From Hydractinia symbiolongicarpus (lineage: Eukaryota; Cnidaria; Hydrozoa; Anthoathecata; Hydractiniidae), in NCBI RefSeq assembly GCF_029227915.1, contig NC_079884.1, positions 24,182,001-24,242,000 on the forward strand: a DNA stretch of 60,000 bases. The letters run 5' to 3'. The position numbers and the translations under genes were made by a program. Positions 38,765-49,196 of this stretch are shown piece by piece (position 1 is the stretch's first letter; each line of letters starts with the position of its first letter). The notes below the pieces were generated by a model. That model saw only the letters and a program-made list of their open reading frames with translations, made no database searches and was not told where the DNA came from.

Positions 38765-39058
38765 ATTCATATGATCTTTTGATAATCCTTTCGTTTTCGT
38801 TTTGCTTATCTTTTTTTCTATAAGGGTAGAAATGGACCACAATGGAAATCTCGCCTTGGCTTGTTTTGTGTTATCCAGCCATCAAACATATCAACACTCA
38901 GGAAAATTGCATTTAATTTTTTTATATTTTTTATGATACATTTTAATATTATATATAGTTTATTATTTTATTTATTTGTTTTCAATTTCTTTTTCTCTGT
39001 AAATATTTTTAACGATTTTATAATGATGGCAAATATAACTTACTTACTTACTTAAAGA

Positions 39059-40634
39059 AAAGCTTGTTACTTTATTATCACTTTTTGTTTATTATGTTTC
39101 ACTTAATTTCTCTTTGACAGATTGCCCAACTTTCACGGGAATTTTTAATTGTTACAGTTTTCCTCTTCCTTGAAGAGATAGACATGACCAAATTGTTACA
39201 ATAGCGACTAAGATACTTAAAATGATAATTATGTAACATACACTAAATGTTCACAATTGGCCAAAAAACTGCCTCATATTTTTGAACAAGTCCCTTACAG
39301 GTTGCAAGAGACATTAGTTCAACTTGCCTCCAAAGAACCTTGACCTCAGATGTATTCATTCAGCTTAAAAGTTACTCACCCTTTTATGTATTGATTTACC
39401 TTCACTTACTAATGTTTTATTTATTTTATGTAATTAGCATACAAATGGTGGATATGAGCTACCAATTAGATTTATCATCATGGTGCAATGGAATGCCAAC
39501 ATTGCCAAATTAAACCTAATTGATGGATGTCTGCAATTGAAACCGAAAACAACTGCATCAAAGCCGCTGTGGCAGTGAGCATCACAAAATAGCCATACAA
39601 ATTGCTTTTGCCTAAGTTTTCCCTGGAATTTCTTTTGGCTCATGTCATGGTTTTCGTCCAGACTTAGAAACAGCTAGTCTGTGGATAGCCTCTAATATGA
39701 TTAGTGGGAATGCTGAGCCTTCTTCTCCAGGCGTTTAGGTAAGTAATGTGCTAATACAAGTCATTGTATTACCACACTAATGCTGAAGGTTAAATGAAAG
39801 CACCAGTGATTAGCATGTGTATATGGCAAAAGAAGGAAGGCCACGAAAATAGTAGTAGCTAGTAAGACTCATGCTCACCTAAGCAGCCTGCACAGCCCAA
39901 AGCTGGGATATGCTGCTGTTAATAAAAGTGGAGAAGCATCACTTATTTGTTTAATTGAAGAGGGAGAAGAATTCTGTGAGAAAAAGAGACATGCAAAGGG
40001 AACCAATCGGTAGAAGAGAAGAGAGAGCAGTTGGACACAAAAAAAATTACAACTAAAAAAACTAAAGCAAAAATAATAACCACTCATGACAGGGGCCCTG
40101 TTTTTGACAAATACCACAATTGAGAGGTTCCTCAATTATGAAATGCTAACATTAGTGTGCATGTGTCCACCTTTCCACTCTAGGTAGCAGGTAGCATAGT
40201 AAATGTTATACAATAAAACTCCCAAAGAAAAAGAAACAGTTTTAGAATTCGAAAAACCATATTTTACGTTGTTGTTTTGTCATATTTTACGTTGTTCTTT
40301 TGCAAAACAGAAATTGTTTCTGTCTTTGGAAACTGTTTTTTGGTTTGGCTGGGGGTTAAATAACTTAAAACGGGGGTAAATTTGATTAGAACTCTAGTAT
40401 TAAAAGAACCCCTGAAGTACACTCCATTTTCAAAAAATGGATCACCCTCCTAGCTAGCTAGCTAGCTAAACTTGCTTAGCTACTACACAGTAGCTGAAAT
40501 AAACATAACAAACATCTTTCTATCATTATATTCATGTAACTGAACCAAAACTATGGATACATACAACAGTTTGTTATAAGGGTTGCCTAAATCATAGTCA
40601 GAGTTTTTGTGACAACGGTTATGATAAAAAAAAT
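39059..40634. other. Spacer between the two LINE 3' ends
   Basis: AT-rich sequence with only short chance frames. It includes an AGCT microsatellite (CTAGCTAGCTAGCTAGC) at 40449-40467. I recognise no gene or full element. Confidence 0.5.
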
Positions 40635-41016
40635 GTAAGTAAGTAAGTAAGTAAGTAAATACATTTATTTGTTAAGTTAGATTACAAAAAATAAACTTTT
40701 TTAAAAAAAATAAATTGTCTAGAGTATAAATAATGCAATAATCTAACCTAACAGGAGAGCTAGTCAAATAGATAAATCTAATCAAGAACTAGCCCCCCTG
40801 TCAACAAAAAAAAAATAAGATAGACATATATATATATATACGTAGTAGAAATAAATTAGACAAAACAAACAAAAAAAAAACACAAGAAAAACACAAGAAA
40901 AACAAACAAAAAATCAATAAATGAAATAAGATATATATATACAAAAAATGAATAACTAATTGAACTTAAATTTAAATTTAAGTGTAGCAAATAAATTATT
41001 AGTTTATATATATTCC

Positions 41017-44000
41017 TTATAAGTATTTACTTAACAATTGATTTGTAATTATTTTTTTGCACTGGTTTTTGGATAGTGATGACAGCTTTTTATCACTGTG
41101 TTGGTTATTAATTGTATTCCAGCAACGGATTGATTGATATTTTATACTATAAATTCCATACCAAGTGGTACTAACATTTGGAAGTATTAGGTTATTGTTT
41201 GATGCATTTCTAGTATTATGGGTATGAGTATTTGTAACCAGAGTGAAAATGCCTTGCAGAGATTTAGGCAAATTTTTATGATAATGATCATACGCAAATA
41301 AAAAGTCTTTCAGCTTAATTGTGTCAGGAAAAGTAAGTATTTTGGATTTATTAAATAATAGAGAAGTAGGGCTGTTTGCAGGTTTGAAGTTCATAATTTT
41401 AATTGCTTTATTTTGAAGGGAGATAATTCTATTAAGGTAGGTGCTTTTGTTATGTCCCCATATTTGACATCCATAAGTTAGATGTGATGAGAAGATAGCA
41501 TGATATATATTAGTTAAAATATTATAGGAAACATAGTGTCTTATTTTAGATAATATCCCAATGGATCTGGATAGTTTTACTTTAAGATTATCTATGTGTA
41601 TATGCCATTTTAAATGTTTGTCCAGAGTGATCCCTAAATATTTAATAGATTCAGAAGGTAAAATTTTATGGCCATTGATTTTTATTTTGATATCATAGTC
41701 AATAGATTTGTTTGGATGGGTAAAGAGGATGATTTCTGTTTTACTAGCATTTAGGGATATTTTGTTGGCCCGGAGCCAGTTGCAAAGGAATCTTAGATCA
41801 AGGTTTAATTGCTTCCTTATTGATTTTAAATTATCACTAATTGTCAGTAAGTTAGTATCATCTGCAAAATGGTGGACTGTTGAGTATTTAATTGCATTGT
41901 TTAGATCATTAATATAAATTAGAAATAGTAAAGGTCCAAGTACAGACCCTTGGGGTACTCCTATTGTTATATTTTGGACATTTGAATCAAAACCATTTAT
42001 TGAAACATATTGTTTTCTGTTACTAAGGTATGATCTGAACCAGGAGTTAGATAGTCCTCTAATTCCATAATTTTCAAGTTTTTTTAAAAGGATAGTATGA
42101 TCAACAGTGTCAAATGCTTTTTGCAGGTCAATGAATGTTCCACATGCAAAGTTGTTGAAATCTAAAGTTTCTCTTATTTTCTCAGTAATACTGAAGAGTG
42201 CATTATTAGTGGAATGATTTTGTCGAAAACCAAATTGTAGATCATAAATACAATTGTGATAGTCTAAAAAATTGTATAATCTGGAGTGCATGAGTTTTTC
42301 AAAAATTTTATTAATATTAGAGAGGAGTGATATTGGGCGGTAATTGTTACATTCTAGACTAGATCCTTTATTTTTATATATAGGTATAATTTTTGCAATT
42401 TTTAAGTTATCTGGATAGATGCCAGTCGAAAATGATAGATTTATTATCTCGCATAGGGGTGTTGATACATTGAATTTAATAAGTTTAAAAATATTGCTGG
42501 GTATACTAAAAGGTCCGTTTGTTTTATTTTCATTTAAAGAAGATATCAGTGGTATTATTTCATTTTCAGTAGTAGGATTGATAAAAAAAGAATTGTGATT
42601 TGCGTCATTAAGGTAATTATGGAATGGTTTATTAGAAGGTGAAATTTTATTTTGAAGTTTTACTCCTACTGTGGAAAAATAGTTATTAAAGCAGTTAGCA
42701 ATATCAACAGGATTATTGTTAATTTTATTGTTAATTTTTAGGCTAGTAGGAACAGTGGTTTTCATTTTGGATATGCTAATAATGGTTTTGATTCCGTCCC
42801 AAGTTTTTCTAATGTTATTCGAGTTTTCAAAAAAATATTTTTGATAATGTTGTTTTTTACTTTTTCTGATCAAATCAACAATTAAATTTCTGTATTGTTT
42901 ATAATTATTGTGTAACATATTTTTATAATTATCATTCTTTCTGTAATTTATGAATTTTTTCAGTAATTTATCTCTTATAGTGATAGATTTACATATTCCT
43001 TTTGTAATCCATGGTTTAGATTGTTGCTTGTATTGTTTTTTTGACATCTTCTTTAAAGGTATATGCTTATCTAATAATTGGTTTATTGCATGATTAAATT
43101 TATCAAATGAATAATTAGGATCATTTTTACTCAGAGAAATTTCATTATCCCAATTAATTTTAGTTAGGTCAAGTAGAAATGCTTCTTCGTTGAATTTTGA
43201 ATAGTTTCTTTTATAAATATTTTGTTTTTTAGAATTGGATTTTATGTTCAAATTTGGAACCAATAAAAATTGAGGTAAATGATCAGATATGGATGAAGTT
43301 AGGTTTCCTGAGACACAATTGGAAAATTCAAGACAGTTCGAAAATATGTTATCAATTAGCGTTTTAGATCTTGGTGTTATTCTTGTTGGTAGTGTAATAT
43401 GTGGTATACAGAGATTTGAAAACAAATTATTAATGAAATCTGAACTTTGGTCGTCTTTACTGATGTTGAGTAAATTTATATTAAAATCACCAGATATAAA
43501 AACACTTTTGTCTTCATTCATAGTTTTGTTAATTATTGGTTGAAAATAGTTAGAGTTAAAATCATCAATTGACATTCCCGGATGTTTGTACACACAGCCT
43601 ACAATTGTATTTTTTTTACGAGGACTAATTATTTCAATAAATATAGATTCTAATTCTTTAGATTTGTATATATTCAGATCATCTCGAATCTTACAATTAA
43701 AGTGATTGCGTACATATAATAATGTCCCTCCTGCACTGGATTCAGTGGGAGTGTGGAATAGTTGATAGCCTTCTAGATTAATATCGTAGTTTGGATTCAA
43801 ATTTTTCATAATTTTTGTTTCAGTAATAGCTAAAATGCTAAAATCAAAATTTAAGATATTTAATAAGGTCTCAAGATCGTGTTTATGTCTAGATAAAGAA
43901 GCTATATTCAGATGGAAAATAGAGAAGAAATTTTCAGATTTAAATTTTGACGAACAGAAGTCATTGATATCATAATATTGACAATTAATGGTTGGATTAT

Positions 44001-44850
44001 CATCATCATTAGCTTTATTCATGTTGGATGACAAATTGTTAAATTCTTTTAGAAGAGCCTCAATATTTTCTGAAGGTGTTATATTAAGTTGAGAAGATGT
44101 GTTACATTTAAAATTTATGTTTTTTGAATTGAGAAAAACATTAATTTTCATTGAAATAGATCCTTTCCAGGACCAGCATGCATGTATTTTAGCTTTTGTA
44201 TACAGTTGACGACACATTCCAAGTAACATTAAGTCATATTGGCACAGGTTATCAGAAATAAAAATATCAGAACTATTCAGGTTAGGAGAAATTGACGTAA
44301 GATCAGTATCCTTTAACTTTTTTCTACGTTCCAGAGCAGTCTCACAGAACTTCCGGTTTACAAATCGAATTATTGTTCGCTTTGGTTTGTTATGTTTGCG
44401 CTCGTTTTTTGTTAATGGAAGTCGATGACAAGCTTCAACATCGTTTACGTTAATAGAAAGATCTAACCTGTTTAGAATATTTATTGAGGTTTCTTCTAGG
44501 CATTCATTGTCGATTTCAGACGGAATTCCAGAGATTTCAATATTATTACGGCGTGAATATCTGTCTTGTTGAGCCATCAAACTTCGCATGTTGTCCTCCA
44601 ATTCATCCATCTGTTCGTAGTTTTGGGTTTCAATTTCCTTGATATGTTTTTTGAGTCGTTTGTTTTCATTGAGAAGGCGATTGATGACATTATTTTTCAG
44701 CTCTTCTATGCTGTCTCGTATGGACTTGAGATCGTCCAACTGCTCAATTTCTTTATTATTGAATAACAAGTTTACCAGAGATTCTTTATTCATTTTGTTT
44801 ATATCAGTTTTACTTTTACCAACAAAGTCTCTAAGTTGGATGTGAGACAT
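41017..44850 (-). CDS. LINE-B single ORF: L1-ORF1p-like module fused to APE endonuclease and reverse transcriptase
   Basis: The 1277-codon frame is uninterrupted. Residues 35-95 form a charged coiled coil. Residues 98-175 resemble the RRM-like core of L1 ORF1p (SRRNNIEISGIP, EACHRLPL, TIIRFVNRK), and 197-236 its C-terminal domain. The endonuclease is at about 305-535 (FHLNIASL, AITETKI, GDFNIN with Asp455, SDHLP). RT is at about 815-1060 (NNYRPISLLS, FGFRQNHSTNNA, TFIDLQKAFDT with Asp908, VPQGSVLGPLLF, FADD with Asp997/998, KYLGITLD). A C-terminal region follows (GCQIWG, LQNKAIKIM). Most LINEs place these modules in two ORFs; here they are joined in frame with no 2A motif between. All catalytic residues appear present, so this copy could be active. 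Confidence 0.9.
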   Translation of the reverse strand: MSHIQLRDFVGKSKTDINKMNKESLVNLLFNNKEIEQLDDLKSIRDSIEELKNNVINRLLNENKRLKKHIKEIETQNYEQMDELEDNMRSLMAQQDRYSRRNNIEISGIPSEIDNECLEETSINILNRLDLSINVNDVEACHRLPLTKNERKHNKPKRTIIRFVNRKFCETALERRKKLKDTDLTSISPNLNSSDIFISDNLCQYDLMLLGMCRQLYTKAKIHACWSWKGSISMKINVFLNSKNINFKCNTSSQLNITPSENIEALLKEFNNLSSNMNKANDDDNPTINCQYYDINDFCSSKFKSENFFSIFHLNIASLSRHKHDLETLLNILNFDFSILAITETKIMKNLNPNYDINLEGYQLFHTPTESSAGGTLLYVRNHFNCKIRDDLNIYKSKELESIFIEIISPRKKNTIVGCVYKHPGMSIDDFNSNYFQPIINKTMNEDKSVFISGDFNINLLNISKDDQSSDFINNLFSNLCIPHITLPTRITPRSKTLIDNIFSNCLEFSNCVSGNLTSSISDHLPQFLLVPNLNIKSNSKKQNIYKRNYSKFNEEAFLLDLTKINWDNEISLSKNDPNYSFDKFNHAINQLLDKHIPLKKMSKKQYKQQSKPWITKGICKSITIRDKLLKKFINYRKNDNYKNMLHNNYKQYRNLIVDLIRKSKKQHYQKYFFENSNNIRKTWDGIKTIISISKMKTTVPTSLKINNKINNNPVDIANCFNNYFSTVGVKLQNKISPSNKPFHNYLNDANHNSFFINPTTENEIIPLISSLNENKTNGPFSIPSNIFKLIKFNVSTPLCEIINLSFSTGIYPDNLKIAKIIPIYKNKGSSLECNNYRPISLLSNINKIFEKLMHSRLYNFLDYHNCIYDLQFGFRQNHSTNNALFSITEKIRETLDFNNFACGTFIDLQKAFDTVDHTILLKKLENYGIRGLSNSWFRSYLSNRKQYVSINGFDSNVQNITIGVPQGSVLGPLLFLIYINDLNNAIKYSTVHHFADDTNLLTISDNLKSIRKQLNLDLRFLCNWLRANKISLNASKTEIILFTHPNKSIDYDIKIKINGHKILPSESIKYLGITLDKHLKWHIHIDNLKVKLSRSIGILSKIRHYVSYNILTNIYHAIFSSHLTYGCQIWGHNKSTYLNRIISLQNKAIKIMNFKPANSPTSLLFNKSKILTFPDTIKLKDFLFAYDHYHKNLPKSLQGIFTLVTNTHTHNTRNASNNNLILPNVSTTWYGIYSIKYQSIRCWNTINNQHSDKKLSSLSKNQCKKIITNQLLSKYL

Positions 44851-44915
44851 ACTCCCCTTTTCGTGCCTGCGGCTACAGCTTCATTTGGAGCGCGGTTGAC
44901 AACAACTGCAAATTG

Positions 44916-44975
44916 CTTAAACTCAGGGACCTTAAACTCAGGGACCTAGAAATAGTGTGAGTTTTTTTTATCTGT
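44916..44975 (-). repeat. 60-bp LINE leader, right (inverted) copy
   Basis: This is the reverse complement of 33937-33995 and contains the double word GGTCCCTGAGTTTAA. It lies about 65 bp before the LINE-B start codon. Confidence 0.85.
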
Positions 44976-46264
44976 GTAGCTAGAGCTAGGTAGCTAGCTA
45001 GCTAGCTAAAAGAACAGTAAGCCCCGTCTCGTTTGTTATCTTTAAAACCATGCATGACAAAAGGATCAATCACGAAAATACAATATTTTGCTATCTAACA
45101 ATCTTCCTAGAATATCTTTACACAAAAAAGTTGGCTGAGTACCTGTTAAAGGTTATTCTTCCCGTACTGTTGATGTGTTAGCCATAATATTTACTGGGCA
45201 TTTGCCGTGTGTTAAGTGCATGCATCTCTTTTTCCATTTGGAAATTGCGTTTCACTTGTTCACACTCTCCACCCTGGCTATTAGCAATGTGAACCCGTAA
45301 AAGAAGTGTGCAAGAATCTTCTGCGTTTCACATAAATTTTGTTGTTCCTGCATGCTTCTCGCAACATCCATACATTTGAATCTTTTCTTTGTTAAACTTT
45401 GTTTTAACTAAAAAAATTCTTCTTTTTTGATTTTGGTCAAGATTGATTCCAGCTCAGAGGAAGAACTGATCTGTAATCACGGAAAAAACGCTAGCGACAA
45501 ATTTTCTTCACTTAAAGGATTTTTTTTCTCATTTTTTACTAAATAAAATCATTTTTTTCCTTATATTTATTCATTTCATGCATATATTTTTTAAAGAAAA
45601 ACTAATTATTACAATTTTCAAATCCATTTTCGTTCCTTTTATCAAAAAACCTTTCTACACACGTGAGTAAGGAGTTTGGTCACGTGACAACTGGTTTTTT
45701 TATGCATTCTCCATCGCAGAGACTAATTAAAAAGTATGTCACACCTTCAGCAAGTGACACTACATATAAATAGGGGTCATATGAAATTTATCAAGTCAAA
45801 TAAAGCATTGAAAATTCCAGTCACATGCCACGTTTTGATGCAAGAAGGTATCTTGTATCTCGAAATAATAATCTGGAAGTCGTGTATATAAATTACAAAA
45901 TTGTTTCTTGGAATAACGAACATTGGTTATAGGCGTTCTTTCTACATATGGTCCAAGGTATTACTTTATAATCATTATGGAAAATCTTATTTTATCCTGG
46001 TTTTAAACCGAATAACAACTTACTCTGGGTTTAGATCCATGATTTAGGTAAGAATATGACATAAAATTAAACAATTGCTTGTGTGGATATGGATGTTTTT
46101 AGCAAAGGTTTTTTCATAATCTTTAAAATTGTACAAAGAAACTTTTCTAATCGTTTAGAATGGATATTTATCAACATAATTACTAGGTCAAAAAGGAGAG
46201 TCACTTTCTTGGAATAATAATATTTGTAAGTAAAAAATCGCGTAATCGCCTATTTTTATATCCA
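44976..46264. other. Region without recognised gene; possible TATA promoter
   Basis: AGCT microsatellite at about 44990-45008. The rest is AT-rich with no long frame and no recognised protein or element, apart from the possible promoter at 45659-45776. Confidence 0.45.
45659..45776 (+). promoter_or_regulatory. Candidate Pol II promoter: two CACGTG boxes and a TATA box
   Basis: CACGTG occurs at 45659-45664 and 45681-45686, and TATAAATAG at 45765-45773. About 50 nt downstream an ATG (45824) opens a 35-codon frame whose eighth codon overlaps a good donor (AAGAAG then GTATCT). A second donor-like CCAAG/GTATTA lies near 45958. No gene could be followed from it. Confidence 0.3.
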
Positions 46265-46400
46265 CTAGTCGTTATTAGCCCGTGGAAAATCCAAGGGTTC
46301 GCCCGTCATTTTTATACCGCATTGCGTGCTTCTCGCTATTGCGCAGCTAAACTACCATTTTGCGTGACAAAAAGACAGACGTATACGGGTATTATAACTT
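46265..46400 (-). mobile_element. Helitron-like element, subtype A
   Basis: The minus-strand 3' end has hairpin CTTGGATTTTCCACGGG, then CTAATAACGACTAG and a T outside. The body GTCACGCAAAATGGTAG and ATAATACCCGTATACG match the A copies. The 5' end is decayed. Confidence 0.7.
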
Positions 46401-46671
46401 TTATAGGTATATACGGCTCAACAAAATCTATACACTGTGTGTTACATATATTGCATAAGAATTCAGCAACTTCCAAAACAGTATTGGACGATGAAAACTG
46501 CAAAAAGAAGGAGATTTTTTAATGGAAGATGAAAGAACCTTGGTCAATTTACCCCATTAAAATGCAACGTCTTCCAACTCATCGCAACTTTAGTCGTGTT
46601 TCAAGCTTTCAAGAAAAAAAAAGGGATTTGTGAAATTTATCACGTTTAGTAAAAAAAGATGTCACTAATCT

Positions 46672-46761
46672 CTTCCCCAGGGCTTCTTTTTCGCTTTTTA
46701 ATATGTGGCAGCGCGGAAAGCACGCATACCTAGAAAGCGAAAAAGAAGATCTGGGAACAAG
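46672..46761. mobile_element. 90-bp MITE with 26-bp terminal inverted repeats
   Basis: CTTCCCCAGGGCTTCTTTTT at the left end and the inverted GAAGATCTGGGAACAAG at the right end flank about 40 bp. The TIRs pair almost fully. A 122-codon frame starting inside it (46703-47071) is probably chance. Confidence 0.6.
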
Positions 46762-47137
46762 ATTAAGATGTTACGTGGCGAGAACTTTTTGTGATTTCGC
46801 GAAAAAGAATTTTGGCCATGATTCAAAATATAAGCTTTGGCGAGAAGAGTCAAATTCGCTAAATCAGTGGATTTTGATGTACCTTATCCTCCACCAAATT
46901 TACTGTAGTTTCAAAGAAGTCGCAATAATGTCCCTACATGTTTCAATGACCGCGTCTTATCATATTGTGAAACCAATTTCGATAGCTAACGACTTTAATA
47001 TATTTTTTTTTTTTACTAAATTAGGGTCAACCTCGGCATCAAAAATTGGTAATAGTGTGGAAAATGCTTAGAATCGTATTTGTCATGTTATAGTAATAAA
47101 ATGGAGAAAAAAGTTATTATAATTATTATTGAAATTT
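46762..47137. other. Unassigned sequence between MITE and SINE
   Basis: It contains most of an open frame (to 47071) that starts inside the MITE. The predicted protein is not recognised and has no clear domain; I see nothing else. Confidence 0.4.
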
Positions 47138-47428
47138 TTTACCCAGGATAGCCTCTTCAGTTCCTACTGGTACTGCTATCAACGGGAGTCCTGCGAAAGA
47201 GGTCCTAGTGAATTTAAAGCTCCCATTTGATCTACGAAAGTCGTGCAAGCACAGCAATCGCTCAACTAGACAGCCGCCTAAAAAATCAATCCTATTCTCA
47301 TGCTGAGAACTAAGAAAAAAGGATAGATTCACACTTTTATAGCCTCTGGTAGGACTTGGACGGGGTGTGAACCCAAGACCTTCGGTGCTGAAAGCGAACG
47401 CTCTATCATAAGGCTATCAATCAGTAGT
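47138..47428 (-). mobile_element. tRNA-derived SINE, full-length copy
   Basis: Reverse-oriented match over its whole length to 4499-4800. The minus strand starts CTGATTGATAGCCTTATGAT and has a B-box-like GGGTTCACACCC. It ends GGCTATCCTGGGTAAA, then an AATAATAATTATAATAA tail. Confidence 0.75.
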
Positions 47429-47584
47429 ATAAAGCCAGCATTTCATCATTCTCTGCAAATCAACAGAAGTTCTGTTTTGGTAAAATCAGCAGTAATGTGA
47501 TAAAAATTTGCTTCAATGAATTGAAATCACCACTACTGTATGTATTTAGTTCTTTCCAAGTACATGCATTGTTTCTGAAAATTT

Positions 47585-47960
47585 GAAAATAGCTAGAATT
47601 GTCCCAGTGTCTAAAGCAGGAGATGTTTATAAATTTAATTACTGACTAATTTCAATACTTATTTGCTTCTCAAAGATTTTAAAGAAAACCATTCATAACA
47701 GAGTGTATTTTTTCTTGAACAGTAATACTTTTTGTACAATATGCAATTTGGTTTCTAGGCAGGTCATTCAACTGATCAACCAATCAATGAGTAGAGTCGG
47801 GGTATTTTTAAACATGTAAGGAGACTGAATCCACAATAAGTGTCTCCGATCTCAGCAAGGCATTCGATTAGTCAACCACGTGGTTCTATTAGAAAATGTC
47901 TCGCATGGTTTTAGAACTATTTCTTCATCCAGTGTACAGCCTGTGGTAGTTGAGAAGCTT
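47585..47960 (+). mobile_element. Decayed LINE reverse-transcriptase scrap
   Basis: Broken reading of RT motifs: KIARIVPV, SKILKKTIHNRVYFFLN, and a remnant of the QFGFQAGHSTD-type motif. The words match LINE-C (SKILERIMYNRVYSFLNN), so it is the same family. It has several stops and frame changes. Confidence 0.6.
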
Positions 47961-48176
47961 ATAATCTCCTTCTTTATAAACTTACCATGTTGGCGTATCT
48001 AGGAAATAAAATTAAATCCTTTCCTTTTTTAAAGCCACCTTTATACACCGCTTTTGCTACTTTTCATTGTTGTTTAAGAAAACCGGACTTGACGTTCTAT
48101 CTTGTTTAGGGACGTCATGGCTATCCTTTTGACTTTATGCAAATTCAATGCAGTCTAACAGTTGCTATGAATGTAT

Positions 48177-48781
48177 CAGTGCCGTAACCGCCGGGTGGAC
48201 GGGGGGAAGAAATGAAAGAAAGAGAGAGAAAAAGAAAGAAAGAGAGAAAAAGAGGGAGATTTAGTGTCATATCTCCAAAAGTTAGATAGCCCAAGAAAAC
48301 TACTTTTGTTTGACGTTATAAAAGTAGGAAAACTGATGTTAGTAATGCCTGCTACAAATGCTGTAAGCGAACGATGTTTTTCAACGTTAAACCGCGTTTT
48401 CAAAAAAGTGCCAGCACCCTTAAAATTTCTAGTGCTCTTATCATTTTTTATATTATTGTAGTCGTGTAATGTAAATATGTATCTCTTTCTACCTTTTGGT
48501 TTCTGATGGAAATTCTTATCTAAATTTTGATGCCAATTAAACAATGCAGCTTTTCTAAATTACTAAAATATCCATCGTGATAACATTAACCATAAAATCG
48601 TTGACGTATGAAAGGGTATTTCCGGCCATACTAGAGATATAAAACTTAAAAATTTCCAACCCGGCGCCCACCAATTCATTACGTTACCTCGGGTAGCCAC
48701 TATATAAAGCGAACTTTATATATGTAATTTTTCTATATAGCCCCCCTCCCCCCATCCCTCCCCTCGGCGGTTATGGCACTG
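48177..48781 (+). mobile_element. hAT transposon remnant with terminal inverted repeats
   Basis: The left end CAGTGCCGTAACCGCCGGG and the right end (complement CAGTGCCATAACCGCCGAG) form hAT-type TIRs 605 bp apart. Inside, 48264-48410 encodes MPATNAVSERCFSTLNRVF, the conserved C-terminal dimerisation motif of hAT transposases, followed by a broken frame. The rest of the transposase is missing. A clear 8-bp target duplication was not found. Purine-rich simple sequence (GAAAGAGA) lies at 48205-48260. Confidence 0.72.
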
Positions 48782-49088
48782 TGTATAGACTTTTTGTTAT
48801 ACCATAACACTTTCGCAAGTTCACAGTGAGCTTTGAAAGCAGCGTGTAAAAGAAGCATTAGAAATAAACCATCATATCCCACTTTTACGCTAGGAAATCT
48901 GGAATTCATTACGTTACTTTTATATACATACAATCCACATCTTGATTACTATTCTGGCTTGACCCTGGAAACATTTGTACGTGATTAGAACAAAGTTAAT
49001 GCTTGGATGAAAAAAATAAGCAAAAGAAATTAAAATTATCACTTAGGTAAAGCTTTCTAGTCCAGTGGATTAAAGCCTAAAATATGCT
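48782..49088. other. Short unassigned spacer
   Basis: AT-rich DNA. The word AATTCATTACGTTAC occurs here and also inside the hAT remnant, but nothing else is recognised. Confidence 0.4.
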
Positions 49089-49196
49089 TAACTGTTAGCC
49101 CGTGGAAAAATCAACGGGTTCGCCCGTCCTTTTTATACCGCAGCTAAGCTTCCATTTTGCGTGACAGACAGACGTATACGGGTATTAAAATTTAGA
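49089..49196 (-). mobile_element. Helitron-like element, subtype A, downstream member of a tandem pair
   Basis: The minus strand starts TCTAAATTTTAATACCCG directly after the CTAG of the neighbour and carries GTCTGTCACGCAAAATGG. Near its 3' end is CCCGTTGATTTTTCCACGGG, then CTAACAGTTAAG, a mutated terminus. Confidence 0.68.

Larger units (their letters stand above)
33937..39058 (+). mobile_element. LINE-A: APE-type non-LTR retrotransposon (CR1/L2-like) with SGNH esterase and 2A-like motif
   Basis: The 5' leader (33937-34218) includes a 60-bp segment shared with LINE-B, a TATA-like box and two imperfect repeat units. The coding region is 34219-38764. A 3' UTR with poly-T/AT stretches follows, and the element ends in four ACTT units at about 39040-39056. 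A short-repeat 3' end without poly(A), plus an APE endonuclease, fits the CR1/L2 group. No target-site duplication could be seen. The element is near full length but carries one frameshift and one stop. Confidence 0.85.
40635..44975 (-). mobile_element. LINE-B: apparently intact APE-type non-LTR retrotransposon
   Basis: The 5' leader at 44851-44975 contains the 60-bp segment shared with LINE-A. One long open frame is followed by a short AT-rich 3' UTR, ending at 40635-40661 in CTTA units (GTAAGTAAGTAA on the plus strand). The tail unit is the same as in LINE-A, so the two RTs probably recognise similar 3' ends. It lies tail to tail with LINE-A. Confidence 0.88.

Noticed and set aside
40635-40661. 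Independent GTAA microsatellite
   Set aside because: It lies exactly at the LINE-B 3' end and matches the LINE-A tail, so it is part of the element.
33937-44975. CACTA-type DNA transposon with terminal inverted repeats
   Set aside because: The homology extends outward past CACTA and no matching 3-bp duplication is seen; a shared LINE leader explains it better, though it is not excluded.
46703-47071. 122-codon plus-strand gene
   Set aside because: Starts within the MITE, matches no family I know and has no splice or promoter support.
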